A DNA stretch of 64,000 bases from Phycisphaerae bacterium (GTDB lineage Bacteria > Planctomycetota > Phycisphaerae > Phycisphaerales > UBA1924). Under the pieces are notes generated by a model that saw nothing but the letters and a program-made list of their open reading frames with translations, was not told where the DNA came from and searched no databases. The first letter of the stretch is position 1. Each line of letters starts with the position of its first letter. Shown one piece after another: positions 18,134-27,851 of this stretch. The position numbers were made by a program, and so were the translations under genes. The stretch covers positions 1,116,001 through 1,180,000 of the forward strand of contig JAUIES010000001.1 of assembly GCA_030429705.1 (NCBI GenBank), read 5' to 3'.

Positions 18134-19654
18134 ATGACGACGCAACCGAGAGAACACGCTTCCGATGCGCACGCTTGGGCTCCTCAAGCGTTCGCCAGTG
18201 CACGCCCGTTCCTGGTTGGAATCGGTGGCTGTGGCATGTCAGGACTCGCCCAGGTCATGCGCGCCGGAGGCTGTGCGGTCAGCGGTATTGACGCTGTTCA
18301 AACATCCCTGACCGACACGCTGAACGCGCGCGATATTTCGGTCGGACTCGACACGCCGAATGCGGTATTACCTGATGATCATGATCTCGTCATCGTCTCG
18401 GCTGCGGTTCGTCACGACCATCCGATTGTGCTTCAAGCCAATGAACGAGGAATCCCAGTTCTCAACTACGCAGAAGCGCTCGGTCGGGCCATGTCCGGTC
18501 GAACTGGCGTGGCGATCGCCGGAACGCACGGCAAGAGCACAACGACCGCCATGCTCGGGTGTATCTTGACAGATGCCGGACTCGACCCATCGGTCATCGT
18601 GGGCGCAACCTGCCATCAACTTCAGCATGGATGCCAGTCCGCCGCGCCGCAACCTGGCGTTGGATTCCGCGTTGGTTCGCTCGCGATCAATCAAGGCCCG
18701 CAGGCTGGCGAACCCGGTCTTTTGCTTGCTGAAGCGTGCGAGTTCAATCGTTCTTTTCACAACCTCAACCCAACGATCGCTGCGATCGGTCAGATTGAAG
18801 CGGACCACCTCGACATCTATGGCTCGCTCGATGCGGTCGTCGAAGCGTTCGCCGGCTTTGCCCAGCGCGTGCGCCCTGCCGATCAAGGCGGAAGACTCTT
18901 GATCGCGCACGACGGTGCTCATCGCGGTGTGGTCGCTTCCGGTCTCCGCTGTGCGGTCGAAACAATCGGGTTCAGCCCTTCTGCCGATTGGGTGATGTCA
19001 TATGACACCACAACCCGGCGGGTCACGCTTGCTCACGAAGGAAGTTCGATCGCCTGGATCAACCGCATGCCGGGCGAACACAATGCGGTCAACGCTGCCA
19101 CCGCAGCTGCGCTCGCATTGATGCTGGGCGCTGATCCTGTTTCTGTCGAGGCCTCTTTGGCTGCGTTTGCTGGTCTTGATCGTCGCATGCAACTCGTCGG
19201 CGAGCGGGCTGTGCCGGGCGGGGGGGCTGTGCGTGTCTACGATGATTATGGACACCATCCGACCGAGATCGAAGCCACCCTCCGGGCGTTGCGTCAGGCT
19301 GAGCGACCCGAGGTATCGGGCGGTCGGTTGATCTGTGTTTTTCAGCCTCACCAGCACTCGCGTACGCGATTCCTGATGGAGGAGTTTGCGACAAGTTTTG
19401 AGCACGCCGACATTGTTATTGTGCCGCAAATCTACTTTGTGCGCGATACACACGAGGAGAAATCGCGCGTCAGTTCTGCCGACCTCGTCGATCGACTTCG
19501 GTCGCGCCAGGTTCGGGCGATGCACCTGCACCCGTTTGGTGCGATCGTCGAACAGCTTGAGAACCTCTGCCGCGCGGGCGACCTGCTGGTGGTGATGGGC
19601 GCCGGACCGGTGTGGCAGGTTGCCCGTGGGTTTCTTGAAACGGAGCAGACATGA
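18134..19654 (+). CDS. murC: UDP-N-acetylmuramate--L-alanine ligase
   Basis: MurC adds L-Ala to UDP-MurNAc, the first peptide step of peptidoglycan synthesis. The 506-residue protein has the N-terminal Rossmann Gly motif (VGIGGCGMSGLAQVM), the Mur-ligase P-loop GTHGKSTTTAML, the catalytic-core segments AEACEFNRSF and EADHLDIYG, and the C-terminal DDYGHHPTEIEATLRA and FQPHQHSRT. It overlaps murB by ATGA and starts the cluster murC-murB-ddl-ftsQ. No strong ribosome site precedes the ATG. Confidence 0.95.
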   Translation: MTTQPREHASDAHAWAPQAFASARPFLVGIGGCGMSGLAQVMRAGGCAVSGIDAVQTSLTDTLNARDISVGLDTPNAVLPDDHDLVIVSAAVRHDHPIVLQANERGIPVLNYAEALGRAMSGRTGVAIAGTHGKSTTTAMLGCILTDAGLDPSVIVGATCHQLQHGCQSAAPQPGVGFRVGSLAINQGPQAGEPGLLLAEACEFNRSFHNLNPTIAAIGQIEADHLDIYGSLDAVVEAFAGFAQRVRPADQGGRLLIAHDGAHRGVVASGLRCAVETIGFSPSADWVMSYDTTTRRVTLAHEGSSIAWINRMPGEHNAVNAATAAALALMLGADPVSVEASLAAFAGLDRRMQLVGERAVPGGGAVRVYDDYGHHPTEIEATLRALRQAERPEVSGGRLICVFQPHQHSRTRFLMEEFATSFEHADIVIVPQIYFVRDTHEEKSRVSSADLVDRLRSRQVRAMHLHPFGAIVEQLENLCRAGDLLVVMGAGPVWQVARGFLETEQT

Positions 19655-20568
19655 CTGCGACCGCTGAACTGCCGATGAAGATCACACGCCAAGCACCCAT
19701 TTCGACCTGGTATCGCGTTGGCGGGCGAGCGGACTGTCTCGCGTCACCAAGCACGACCGAGCAACTCGTTCAACTGTTCGGCGAAGGCCAATCCGTTCGT
19801 GTGCTCGGCGAGGGCGCCAACCTGTTGGTCAAAGACGAAGGTGTGGACGGCATCGTCGTTTCGCTGAAACAAGGCGATTTTGCTGCTGTCTCGATCGACC
19901 CTGCCACACACTTCGTTATCGCGGGTGCAGGCGTCGATTTGCGTCGCCTGATCACATTTACCACCAAGCAAGGGCTCGCCGGTCTTGAGGTGCTAGGCGG
20001 CATACCAGCAACCGTCGGCGGCGCTGTCCGCATGAATGCCGGCGGCTCGTTCGGACAGATCTGCCAGTCCATCGCCTCCGTCACAACAATCGATCCCGAT
20101 GGCTACGAACGCGAATTCGATGCGCAAGCAATCGACTTTGGTTACAGGTGCAGCGGGCTCGAACAACACATCATCACACGCGTTGCGTTCGCTCTCACAC
20201 CCGACGACCCAACCGTCGTGCGCAATCGGTTGCGCGAATGCATGGACTACAAGAAGCGCACCCAGCCGATGGGCGAGCGATCGGCAGGGTGTACTTTCAA
20301 AAACCCTCTTCTGTTGGAGAACATAGCCGACATCGGTGCAGCTGGAGCGCGCGTCAGTGCTGGCAAGTTGATCGATCGCGCCAAATGCAAAGGGCTCAGC
20401 GTCGGTGCCGCAACAGTGAGTGAGCATCACGCGAACTTCTTGACGACTCAGGCTGGCGCAACCGCCTCTGACCTTATTGAACTCATGACATGTGTTGAAC
20501 AGCGTGTGTTTGATCGGTTTGGTGTCAAACTGGATCGAGAAGTCGTTGTCTGGGGGCGGTCGCTGTGA
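19651..20568 (+). CDS. murB: UDP-N-acetylenolpyruvoylglucosamine reductase
   Basis: MurB reduces the enolpyruvyl group to make UDP-MurNAc, using FAD and NADPH. The 305-residue protein has the FAD-binding RVLGEGANLLV, GLEVLGGIPATVGGAVRMNAGG and the type II arrangement without the extra loop. The catalytic proton-donor position in ERSAGCTFKNP is Cys214 where many enzymes have Ser; Cys is known in part of the family. Start overlaps the murC stop (ATGA) and the stop overlaps the ddl start. Confidence 0.95.
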   Translation: MTATAELPMKITRQAPISTWYRVGGRADCLASPSTTEQLVQLFGEGQSVRVLGEGANLLVKDEGVDGIVVSLKQGDFAAVSIDPATHFVIAGAGVDLRRLITFTTKQGLAGLEVLGGIPATVGGAVRMNAGGSFGQICQSIASVTTIDPDGYEREFDAQAIDFGYRCSGLEQHIITRVAFALTPDDPTVVRNRLRECMDYKKRTQPMGERSAGCTFKNPLLLENIADIGAAGARVSAGKLIDRAKCKGLSVGAATVSEHHANFLTTQAGATASDLIELMTCVEQRVFDRFGVKLDREVVVWGRSL

Positions 20569-21500
20569 CATCGGTGCTTGTGCTGGGTGGTGGTCCGGAT
20601 GCCGAGCGCACCGTGAGCGAGACCAGTGCGAACGCGGTCGCACAGGCGCTGGCAACCTCACATGATGTGCATTTCGAGTTGATCGATCGCATCGATGTCA
20701 GCAGACTTGCTGCACTTCCTGGCGATGTGATCTTTCCAGTGCTACACGGCTCATATGGCGAAGGGGGGCCGCTGCAAGACACCCTCAATCAGGACGGCCG
20801 GCCGTATGTTGGTTCTGGTGCCGCCGCGTCGCGCGCTTGCATGGACAAGATTGGAACGAAACTGGTTGCAGCGTCGCACAGGATTGGGACGCCCCCCGCC
20901 GGGATCTATGACCCGCGCGATGATAAGCCACCCATGTCACCCCCATTTGTTGTCAAGCCAACGCACGACGGCTCGAGTGTCGGGCTCTATCTCTGCCATT
21001 CGCCTGATAATTGGCTGGCGATCTGTGATGCTGTTCGCACAGACATCGCGACGAACCCTTACCGCAGCTACATGATCGAACGCCTGGTGATCGGTCGTGA
21101 GTTGACCGTCGGGTTGATTGGTAGTAGCGACAAACTGGAAGCACTTCCCATCGTCGAGATTGCACCTGCATCCGGCGTGTACGACTTTCAAGCGAAGTAC
21201 GAACGGAACGACACGCGTTACATCGTGTCGCCTGAATTGCCAGCAGGCATCAGCAGGTCGCTGGCTGAAGCATCTCTGCAACTCGCAGAAGCGCTCGGCG
21301 TGCGCGATCTGGCGCGTGTTGATTTTGTTCTCGATCGTGCCGGCGATGCATGGTTGCTTGAGATCAATACAATGCCGGGATTCACACCAACTTCACTTCT
21401 ACCGAAGGCCGCTCACGCCGCAGGGCTTTCATTTGACCAGTTATGCTGCCGCCTGGTTTCACTCGCACAGGCCCGCACGCAGATTTGCTCAGGAGATTGA
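20565..21500 (+). CDS. ddl: D-alanine--D-alanine ligase
   Basis: A 311-residue ATP-grasp ligase that makes the D-Ala-D-Ala end of the peptidoglycan precursor. Motifs: VLGGGPDAERTVS near the N-terminus, PVLHGSYGEGGPLQ, FVVKPTHDGSSVGLYLC, EIAPASGVYDFQAKYE, DLARVDFVLD and the C-terminal EINTMPGFTPTSLLP. The start is GTG at 20565, overlapping the murB stop. It is the third gene of the mur-ftsQ cluster. Confidence 0.95.
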   Translation: MTSVLVLGGGPDAERTVSETSANAVAQALATSHDVHFELIDRIDVSRLAALPGDVIFPVLHGSYGEGGPLQDTLNQDGRPYVGSGAAASRACMDKIGTKLVAASHRIGTPPAGIYDPRDDKPPMSPPFVVKPTHDGSSVGLYLCHSPDNWLAICDAVRTDIATNPYRSYMIERLVIGRELTVGLIGSSDKLEALPIVEIAPASGVYDFQAKYERNDTRYIVSPELPAGISRSLAEASLQLAEALGVRDLARVDFVLDRAGDAWLLEINTMPGFTPTSLLPKAAHAAGLSFDQLCCRLVSLAQARTQICSGD

Positions 21501-21506
21501 GTCAGA

Positions 21507-22427
21507 ATGGCACGCAAGAAAACACGCCGTAAAACGACGATAAAACGAAGCCGCGGAGCCAAGAAGTCAGCGCAGATCAACTGGTCAGCCATTCGTTCAT
21601 GGGCTTTTCCGGCGCTGGCGTGTGTGTCCATCGTGGCGCTCGGAGCCGGGATGACTGTCGGAGCTGAGAAACTCGACGACGCGTCCAGATCTTTGTTGCT
21701 GGCAACCCCACCAATCATCGAACTCGAAGCACCAGTCGATCGCAACGGCCACACCTGGGTGCGCGACGAAGATCTGCTGGTGCTCAAAAACCGTATCCAT
21801 GCATTGGTTGAAGGCGCTGACCCGTTTGATCGTCGGCCTTTGGCGACCGTTGGCGAAATGCTCGATGCGAGTGGGTGGTTCCGCGAGGTGCCGCGCGTCG
21901 AACGCGTGGGGCAGCGCTCCATCCGCGTGACAGGTGCATGGCGTCGCCCCGCTGCCGTGGTGCGTAGCGGGGGCCGAGACCATTTGATCTCGTGGCAAGG
22001 CATGCCGATGCCCGTCGTTTTCGCACCAGGTGGGTCCGAAGCCCCCATTATCTTGGGCGCAGGCATCGCGCCTGACTACCCAAACCCGACCGATCGATTT
22101 GCTCGCGTCTGGCCGGGCGAAGATGTCGCTGCTGCGATCGATGTCCTCAAACTGCTTGCACTCAAGCCATACCGCCAGCAGGTTGCAGCGATTGATATCA
22201 GCAATCTGTTCCGAACCGGCAATATCGTCCTCATCACAGATCACGAAAACGCGATCGTGTGGGGGGGACGACCGGGTGAGTTTCATGCAGGCGAAATGAC
22301 TGTTGAAGAGAAAGTTGCCCGCCTCGATGCCTTCTTCGATCGAACAGGCCGAATCGATGGCGGGTACAACCGCGTCGAAATCCAGGGGCCTGTGATTCTG
22401 CACGGTCGATCGGACCCTGAGCCGTGA
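21507..22427 (+). CDS. ftsQ: FtsQ/DivIB-like cell division protein
   Basis: A 306-residue bitopic protein: a strongly basic cytoplasmic tail (KKTRRKTTIKRSRGAKK), a membrane helix near residues 32-54 and a periplasmic part. The C-terminal region contains VAAIDISNLFRTGNIVLITDHENAIVWGG and EEKVARLDAFF, which fits the FtsQ/DivIB beta domain pattern. A POTRA-like stretch (FDRRPLATVGEMLDASGWFREVPRVERV) precedes it. Sequence similarity within this family is low, so the call rests on topology plus position after murC-murB-ddl. Confidence 0.72.
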   Translation: MARKKTRRKTTIKRSRGAKKSAQINWSAIRSWAFPALACVSIVALGAGMTVGAEKLDDASRSLLLATPPIIELEAPVDRNGHTWVRDEDLLVLKNRIHALVEGADPFDRRPLATVGEMLDASGWFREVPRVERVGQRSIRVTGAWRRPAAVVRSGGRDHLISWQGMPMPVVFAPGGSEAPIILGAGIAPDYPNPTDRFARVWPGEDVAAAIDVLKLLALKPYRQQVAAIDISNLFRTGNIVLITDHENAIVWGGRPGEFHAGEMTVEEKVARLDAFFDRTGRIDGGYNRVEIQGPVILHGRSDPEP

Positions 22428-23200
22428 CCGAAGCAGCACCCGATCGTGATCTTCTCGGGCGACCTCCGAAACGACACCCGAACTGGGACCACCGCCGGGG
22501 CGAGCCCCGAACTTTTGCATTGGTGTGGACCATATTTCTGATGCTCGCCACGCTGGTGATGTTTGCTTCGATGAGCGCAGCGCTTGTCGTCACGGTCGAT
22601 GTGTATCGCCCCGCTACACGCATTTTGCTCATGACCATCACCGCGGGCATCGTGCTCATCTGGCCGATGATTCGATTGAGTCAGGCACGGCCTTATGGCA
22701 GCGCTTTGCCTCATGTTGCCCGTGACATTCTCATCGTGTTGATCCCTGTCCAGGCGCTCATTTGGCCGCAGGCTTTACGACTGTTGGGGGGGTGGCCACT
22801 GGAGCGATGTGCAGCAATCGCTGCGTGCCAATCGGCGTGGGCTCTGCTCATCGGGGGATTTCTCGCGCTTGGGCTCACCTTCGACCCTGTCGGTCGAGTG
22901 GGCCCGGCACGCGGCGCCTGGATGGCGTTCTTCGCTGCCATCGCTATCGGCGTGCCCTTGGTTGAACTCGCGTTTGGGTCGATCGTGCTGCCTGGTGCGC
23001 ATGATCTTTCGTCTGTCGTCGCCATGATGATGTCGCCCATCACCGCTGTGTATGAGCTGGTTCGCGAGACAGAGTCGACGGGTGACCTTGCAGCCCGAAC
23101 GACACAATGGACGGTCATCGGGGCGACCTCATTTGCCGGAGCGGTCGTTTGGGTCGCCGCTTGGTGCGTCGAACGCGCCCGGCATCGAGTTCAGGCATAG
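22424..23200 (+). CDS. Hypothetical polytopic membrane protein
   Basis: A 258-residue protein with about six predicted membrane helices after a charged 30-residue N-terminus. No family signature is recognised. Start is GTG at 22424, overlapping the ftsQ stop, so it is the last gene of the mur-ddl-ftsQ run and may have an envelope role, which is an inference from position only. Confidence 0.65.
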   Translation: MTEAAPDRDLLGRPPKRHPNWDHRRGEPRTFALVWTIFLMLATLVMFASMSAALVVTVDVYRPATRILLMTITAGIVLIWPMIRLSQARPYGSALPHVARDILIVLIPVQALIWPQALRLLGGWPLERCAAIAACQSAWALLIGGFLALGLTFDPVGRVGPARGAWMAFFAAIAIGVPLVELAFGSIVLPGAHDLSSVVAMMMSPITAVYELVRETESTGDLAARTTQWTVIGATSFAGAVVWVAAWCVERARHRVQA

Positions 23201-23247
23201 CCTTTTGAACAGATTCCCGAAGCGCATCGCACGGGCGGAGGTATCGC

Positions 23248-23715
23248 ATGGATTTGATCACGAGTGAAGAGAAAGTCAAAATCAACGAGCGGCTGCAGTT
23301 TCTGCTCGAGAACAGAGGCAAGATCTCCGCACGGATCGCTGAAGCCCGCGAACTTGGCGACCTGAAGGAGAACGCCGAATATCACGCTGCCCGTGAACAG
23401 CAGGGGATGGAGGAAGCCGAGATCCGTCGACTCGAAGAGAGGCTTCAAAGCGCTCAAGTCGTCGATGAAGCGACCGCCAAGAGTGCAGCAGTGGTCTTCC
23501 TCGGGTCCAAGGTTCGACTACGCAATGTCCAGACAGGAACCGATGGCATCTATCACTTGGTTGGCGAATCAAGCGGCGAGGTGAATGACGACTACTTCGA
23601 AGTCACAGCCAACAGCCCGATGGGCGAATCGATGATGAAAGCTCGCGTGGGTGAGCAGTTCCGGGTCAAAGCGCCTCGTGGTATCAAAGTCTTTGAAGTC
23701 GTCGAACTGCTTTGA
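23248..23715 (+). CDS. greA: Transcription elongation factor GreA
   Basis: A 155-residue GreA/GreB family protein. The N-terminal coiled coil carries the conserved tip region [22 protein letters not shown], whose acidic residues enter the polymerase secondary channel to stimulate cleavage of backtracked RNA. The C-terminal FKBP-like domain shows [21 protein letters not shown] and [21 protein letters not shown] lies 6 bases before the ATG. A hairpin shared with the converging lipoprotein gene follows the stop. Confidence 0.95.
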   Translation: MDLITSEEKVKINERLQFLLENRGKISARIAEARELGDLKENAEYHAAREQQGMEEAEIRRLEERLQSAQVVDEATAKSAAVVFLGSKVRLRNVQTGTDGIYHLVGESSGEVNDDYFEVTANSPMGESMMKARVGEQFRVKAPRGIKVFEVVELL

Positions 23716-23749
23716 ACCACAATTCGTGACGAAATCCTTCGTGCCAATA

Positions 23750-23776
23750 AAAAACCCGCGACAGGCAGTCGCGGGT
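23750..23776 (-). terminator. Intrinsic terminator between greA and the lipoprotein gene
   Basis: A perfect 9-bp stem (23754-23762 with 23768-23776) with a 5-base loop. Read on the minus strand it is followed by six T residues, so it ends the transcript of the small lipoprotein. On the plus strand the run after the stem is only weakly T-rich, so it may serve greA less efficiently. Confidence 0.85.
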
Positions 23777-23805
23777 CTTGATGTTTTGTGTGAAACCTGT
23801 GGGTA

Positions 23806-24084
23806 TCAATAGGACACGGGATATGGTGTGAGCCTGGTCGGGCGGTCGGCGTAAAAAAGCAGGCGGCTGGCATCTTCAGGAAGTGCTCTGAAGTGCTGGT
23901 TCAAGGTGATCGCCCGCTGGTTGTTGACCATGTAAGGCGTTTGAGCCAAGGTCGATAGTTCCGGCGTCAAGTTGCCCCGAAGTGCTTGAATCGAAGTGTC
24001 CTGGCTGTTGGCACACCCGGAAAGGGTTGATGCTGCAGCGAGGCCCAGAACTGACAGAGCAAGGGTGGTTCGGCGGGTGTTCAT
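23806..24084 (-). CDS. Small hypothetical lipoprotein
   Basis: A 92-residue protein with a signal peptide ending in LSGC (lipid Cys near residue 24) and a short mature part without a known domain. The start is placed at the second ATG, 24084, because AGGAAG then lies 7 bases upstream; the first ATG at 24090 would touch the site. It is followed by the terminator at 23750-23776 and appears to be a single-gene unit. Confidence 0.7.
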   Translation of the reverse strand: MNTRRTTLALSVLGLAAASTLSGCANSQDTSIQALRGNLTPELSTLAQTPYMVNNQRAITLNQHFRALPEDASRLLFYADRPTRLTPYPVSY

Positions 24085-24611
24085 GGTCATTCTTCCTGTA
24101 CTAAGTTGCGTGGTGCGAGCCCATCACCCATGGTGAGGCCAAACGCCGGTACGATTGTGGCGGCAAACCGGCAAAAGGTCAAGTCGCGTTACTGACCTCA
24201 TACGCGAGAATACCCCGGACTGTTTCATCGGCACAGAACGAACCTTCACAAGAACTTCATGGGCATTTGGTGCGTATGTCTCGACTGATGCTGCAATCTG
24301 CAGTAATCTGGTCAGATCTGGAGGCCGCATCATCGGCTCCAGCCGGCTCGGTCAAATGTTCGACCTTTAAGCGACTTCGATCGGGAACTGGGATGATTGG
24401 ACGATGGGCAGGCCTCCAACGAGGGGAAGTCCGGGAGCCAGTTCGAAGGTGCCCACTTAGCATCGAGGTTCGGACATGCCGTTTCCCGGTTGGGTGCCGA
24501 TGATGCGGCCTCTGTCGGTCAATCCGCCCAATCAGAGCCGATTGGCCATTTCAATGGACAAACTCCCGTTTTTCAGCCATCTTTTGGATGTATCGAACCG
24601 ACGAGTGGGGT
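24085..24611. other. 527-bp gene-free region with structured element
   Basis: No convincing coding frame is present. The first part should hold the promoter of the lipoprotein gene (minus strand). From 24321 to 24512 a perfect 17-bp inverted repeat encloses several nested stems (see separate entry). After it come two small hairpins: CCAATC/GATTGG around 24529-24546 and CCATT/AATGG just after, leading to the YjfB-like gene at 24612. Confidence 0.6.
24321..24512. repeat. 17-bp perfect inverted repeat enclosing nested stems (structured RNA or small mobile element)
   Basis: GAGGCCGCATCATCGGC at 24321-24337 is exactly complementary to 24496-24512, 158 bases apart. Inside lies a three-step stem: GAACTGG 24385-24391 with 24438-24444, GGAC 24399-24402 with 24429-24432, and CCTC 24413-24416 with 24421-24424 closing a CAAC loop. 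A second stem pairs GGTGCCCA 24448-24455 with 24491-24498 (two G-U pairs), which would compete with the last bases of the outer stem. It could be a structured RNA on the plus strand upstream of the YjfB-like gene, or a MITE-like element. No known RNA family is recognised. Confidence 0.55.
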
Positions 24612-24815
24612 ATGAGTGAACTCTCCGTCGCCAGTATTTCCGCCCAAAGCCAACAGGTCGTCGCAGACAAAGTATCCATGGCGGTCGCCAAGAAATCGCT
24701 GGATGTTGCCAAATCACAGGGCGATGCTGCAGTCGACCTGATCAAGGGGGCTGCTGCCATCGCAAATCAGCCTCATGGCGGCGGCAAAGCGGGCGGCTTC
24801 GATATTGTCGGGTGA
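24612..24815 (+). CDS. YjfB-like putative motility protein
   Basis: A 67-residue protein beginning MSELSVASISAQSQQ. The segment VADKVSMAVAKKSLDVAKSQGDAAVDLI resembles the small YjfB family (putative motility protein), which has the pattern AVxKKxMDxAxxQGxAxxxLI. It is helical with a Gly-rich tail. The ATG at 24612 is preferred over the ATG at 24588 because it gives the family's normal length. A structured element ends 100 bases upstream and a terminator follows at 24899. Confidence 0.7.
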   Translation: MSELSVASISAQSQQVVADKVSMAVAKKSLDVAKSQGDAAVDLIKGAAAIANQPHGGGKAGGFDIVG

Positions 24816-24898
24816 GTGAATGCCCGGACATCTTGGCGAACCGGGCGCTTCCTTCTGCCAGTTCGGCAGCCTCCACCTGATGAAAACCGCTATCTGAT

Positions 24899-24918
24899 GC
24901 CCGAGAAGGGCTTTTTTT
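24899..24918 (+). terminator. Short intrinsic terminator upstream of clpB
   Basis: GCCC at 24899-24902 pairs with GGGC at 24908-24911 around a GAGAA loop, directly followed by seven T residues (24912-24918). The stem is only 4 bp, but the T-run is perfect. It would end the transcript of the YjfB-like gene before clpB. Confidence 0.6.
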
Positions 24919-24982
24919 GTCGGCCCGCAGATTGCATTGACTTCTTCCAACTGGTCTCAAGGCCCGTTGAAAGGAGTCGACC

Positions 24983-27706
24983 ATGCAGATGGACAAATTC
25001 ACAACCCTCGCCCAACAGGCATTGGCCCAGGCACAGACCGACGCTGCCAACCGAGGCAATCCCGAAGTCAACGGGTTGCACATCCTGCACGCGTTGATTG
25101 AAGATAAGAACAGCCCGACGCGATCACTTCTCGAACGGGCTGGCGCTAACAACGACCGCGTGGCGACTGTGACCGTCAGCGAGTTGGACCGCTTGCCCAA
25201 GACCAGCAGCGGAGCCGGTTCCAGCGGCCGGACAGTCTTGCAACTGCTCACCAAGGCCGACAGCGACGCCAAAGACATGAACGATTCGTTCATCTCGACC
25301 GAGCACTTGCTCCTCGCGATCACAGAGGTCTCCGGGCCCGCCCAAGACCTGTTGAAAGTCCTGGCGATCGGACCCAAGGAGGTCAAGGCTGCGATTGCCG
25401 CGATTCGTGAAGCCTCAGGTGTGAAGAGTGTCAACGACGCGAATGCTGAGTCAAACTTTGAGTCACTTTCCAAATATGCGATCGACCTGACCGAACGCGC
25501 TCAGCAGGGCAAACTTGACCCCGTCATCGGACGAGATGAAGAAATCCGCCGCTGCATGCAGGTCTTGAGTCGTCGAACGAAAAACAATCCGGTCCTGATT
25601 GGCGAACCTGGCGTGGGCAAGACAGCGATCGTCGAAGGGCTCGCGCTTCGACTGGTGAACGGCGACTGCCCCGACACCATGCGCGAAAAGCGCATCATGG
25701 CGCTCGATGTCGGCCAACTGCTCGCAGGTGCGAAGTATCGCGGCGAGTTTGAAGAGCGACTCAAAGCCGTCCTGCGCGAAGTGCAAGCGTCCGAAGGTGC
25801 CGTGATCCTGTTCATCGACGAGTTGCACACGATCATCGGAGCAGGGGCCGCCGAAGGCGCGGTCAGCGCGGGCAACCTGCTCAAGCCGGCACTCGCGCGG
25901 GGCGAGTTGCGGTGTATCGGCGCGACAACGCTCGACGAGTACCGCAAGCACATCGAGAAAGACCCCGCGTTCGAACGCCGATTCCAACCGATTTATGTCG
26001 ATCAACCCAGCGTGGAAGAAACCATCGCCATTCTCCGTGGTCTGAAGGAACGCTATGAAGCCCACCACGGCGTGCGGATTCTTGACGAGTCCATCATCGC
26101 GGCTGCCCAACTGAGTCAACGGTACATCGCCGATCGATTCCTCCCAGACAAAGCGATCGACCTCATCGATGAATCGGCGAGTCGGCTGCGCATCGAGATT
26201 GACTCGATGCCGACCGAACTCGATGAGATCCGGCGGCGCATCATGCAACTCGAAATCGAGCGTGAAGCCCTGCGACTTGAACAGGGGGGTAAAACTGAAT
26301 CAGGTGGCAAGGAACTTGACCGCGTCGAACTGGAACTGGCGGAACTCCAGGAAACCAACCGGCAACTGACCGCCCAGTGGGAAGCAGAAAAGGCCGACCT
26401 TGATGAGGTGCGTTCGATCAAGGAGCAGATCGACACCAAGCGGGTCGAACTCGAACAAGCGCAGCGGCGCGGCGATCTCGAAGCCGCGGCTCGCGTTCAG
26501 TATGGCGAGATTCCCGGCCTCGAATCGCAGCTCTCCAAGGCTGAAGCCGAACTCGATGCCAAGTCCGACTCTGGAAACTCACTCGTCAAGGAAGAGGTTG
26601 ACGCTGAAGCCATCGCCGAAGTCGTCGGCAAGTGGACCGGTATCCCTGTCGCGCGGCTGGTCGAGTCGGAACGCGACAAGCTCACGCATATCGAAGAACA
26701 CCTGCGCAAGCGCGTCGTGGGACAGGACCACGCCCTGCAGGTTGTCGCGGATGCCATCCGTCGAAGCCGCGCAGGGCTCAGTGATCCGAGTCAGCCGATC
26801 GGCAGCTTCCTCTTCCTCGGGCCAACCGGCGTGGGCAAGACCGAGAGTTGTAAAGCGCTGGCAGAGTTTCTGTTTGATACAGAGGAAGCCCTGGTTCGCA
26901 TCGATATGTCAGAGTACATGGAGAAGCATGCTGTCGCACGGCTGATTGGTGCCCCCCCTGGTTATGTTGGTTATGAAGAAGGCGGCGCGCTGACCGAGTC
27001 CGTCCGCCGTCGGCCTTACTGTGTGATCCTGCTCGATGAAATCGAGAAGGCCCATCCGGATGTCTTCAATGTGTTGTTACAGGTGCTTGACGATGGCCGT
27101 CTGACCGATGGGCAGGGGCGGACCGTGGATTTTCGCAACACATTGATAGTCATGACCAGCAACCTCGGCAGCCAGCGCATTCAGGAAATGACCCAGAGCG
27201 GCGCAGAAGACTGGGAGATCGAGGCTGCGGTCCGCGACCTCATTCGCCGGGGCCCTGGCGCAGACTTCGATGCCTCCGGCTTGAGCCCGGAAGAGGCGAT
27301 GGAGAAGGGCCGCATGAACGCACAACTCAACATCGGGATGCGCGAACAGTTCTTCAGGCCTGAACTCTTGAACCGGATCGACGAGACCGTCGTGTTCCAC
27401 CAACTCCGCAAGGAAGTCATGACGCAGATTCTCGAGATCCAGCTGGCATCACTTCGCAAGCGCCTGGCTGAACGGGATATCACCATCGAACTGTCACAAT
27501 CGGCGCTCGAGGAACTGGCAAGCGAGGGGTGGGATCCGGCATTCGGTGCGAGGCCTCTCAAACGGGCGATCCAGTCGAAACTCGAAAACCCGCTCGCCAG
27601 TCGAATCTTGTCCGGGGAGATTGAAAACGGCGACTCCGTTGCGATCGACTTCAGTGGCGGCCGATTCCAGTTTGGAGAGCAGCCAAAGGCTGATATTGCT
27701 TCATAG
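24983..27706 (+). CDS. clpB: ATP-dependent disaggregase ClpB
   Basis: A 907-residue Hsp100 protein that extracts polypeptides from aggregates together with DnaK. An N-terminal Clp repeat domain ([13 protein letters not shown] ... GLHILHALI) is followed by the first AAA+ module ([30 protein letters not shown]), a long coiled-coil middle domain (about 400-560), which separates ClpB from ClpA/ClpC, and the second AAA+ module ([31 protein letters not shown]) with the D2 C-terminal domain ([11 protein letters not shown]). AAAGGAG lies 6 bases before the ATG. No CIRCE or HrcA site was seen upstream. Confidence 0.97.
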   Translation: MQMDKFTTLAQQALAQAQTDAANRGNPEVNGLHILHALIEDKNSPTRSLLERAGANNDRVATVTVSELDRLPKTSSGAGSSGRTVLQLLTKADSDAKDMNDSFISTEHLLLAITEVSGPAQDLLKVLAIGPKEVKAAIAAIREASGVKSVNDANAESNFESLSKYAIDLTERAQQGKLDPVIGRDEEIRRCMQVLSRRTKNNPVLIGEPGVGKTAIVEGLALRLVNGDCPDTMREKRIMALDVGQLLAGAKYRGEFEERLKAVLREVQASEGAVILFIDELHTIIGAGAAEGAVSAGNLLKPALARGELRCIGATTLDEYRKHIEKDPAFERRFQPIYVDQPSVEETIAILRGLKERYEAHHGVRILDESIIAAAQLSQRYIADRFLPDKAIDLIDESASRLRIEIDSMPTELDEIRRRIMQLEIEREALRLEQGGKTESGGKELDRVELELAELQETNRQLTAQWEAEKADLDEVRSIKEQIDTKRVELEQAQRRGDLEAAARVQYGEIPGLESQLSKAEAELDAKSDSGNSLVKEEVDAEAIAEVVGKWTGIPVARLVESERDKLTHIEEHLRKRVVGQDHALQVVADAIRRSRAGLSDPSQPIGSFLFLGPTGVGKTESCKALAEFLFDTEEALVRIDMSEYMEKHAVARLIGAPPGYVGYEEGGALTESVRRRPYCVILLDEIEKAHPDVFNVLLQVLDDGRLTDGQGRTVDFRNTLIVMTSNLGSQRIQEMTQSGAEDWEIEAAVRDLIRRGPGADFDASGLSPEEAMEKGRMNAQLNIGMREQFFRPELLNRIDETVVFHQLRKEVMTQILEIQLASLRKRLAERDITIELSQSALEELASEGWDPAFGARPLKRAIQSKLENPLASRILSGEIENGDSVAIDFSGGRFQFGEQPKADIAS

Positions 27707-27851
27707 GTGATCAAGCCAGTCCCTGGTCGAGGTGTTTGAATTTCTGAGATTCAGTGGCAAACCCCTGATTTAGTGGCACCATGAGTGGTGGACGCGATCT
27801 GTTTGTGTGTCAACCGGTCGCGAACGCCATTTGGCTTTGGGAGGCTGATCG

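Noticed and set aside
24421-24437. GAGGGGAAGTCCGGGAG resembles the conserved 5' core of RNase P RNA (GAGGAAAGTCCGGG).
   Set aside because: The core is imperfect in the invariant A residues and none of the downstream conserved parts, such as the ACAGAA-x-x-x-GGCTTA end, is found in the next 400 bases.
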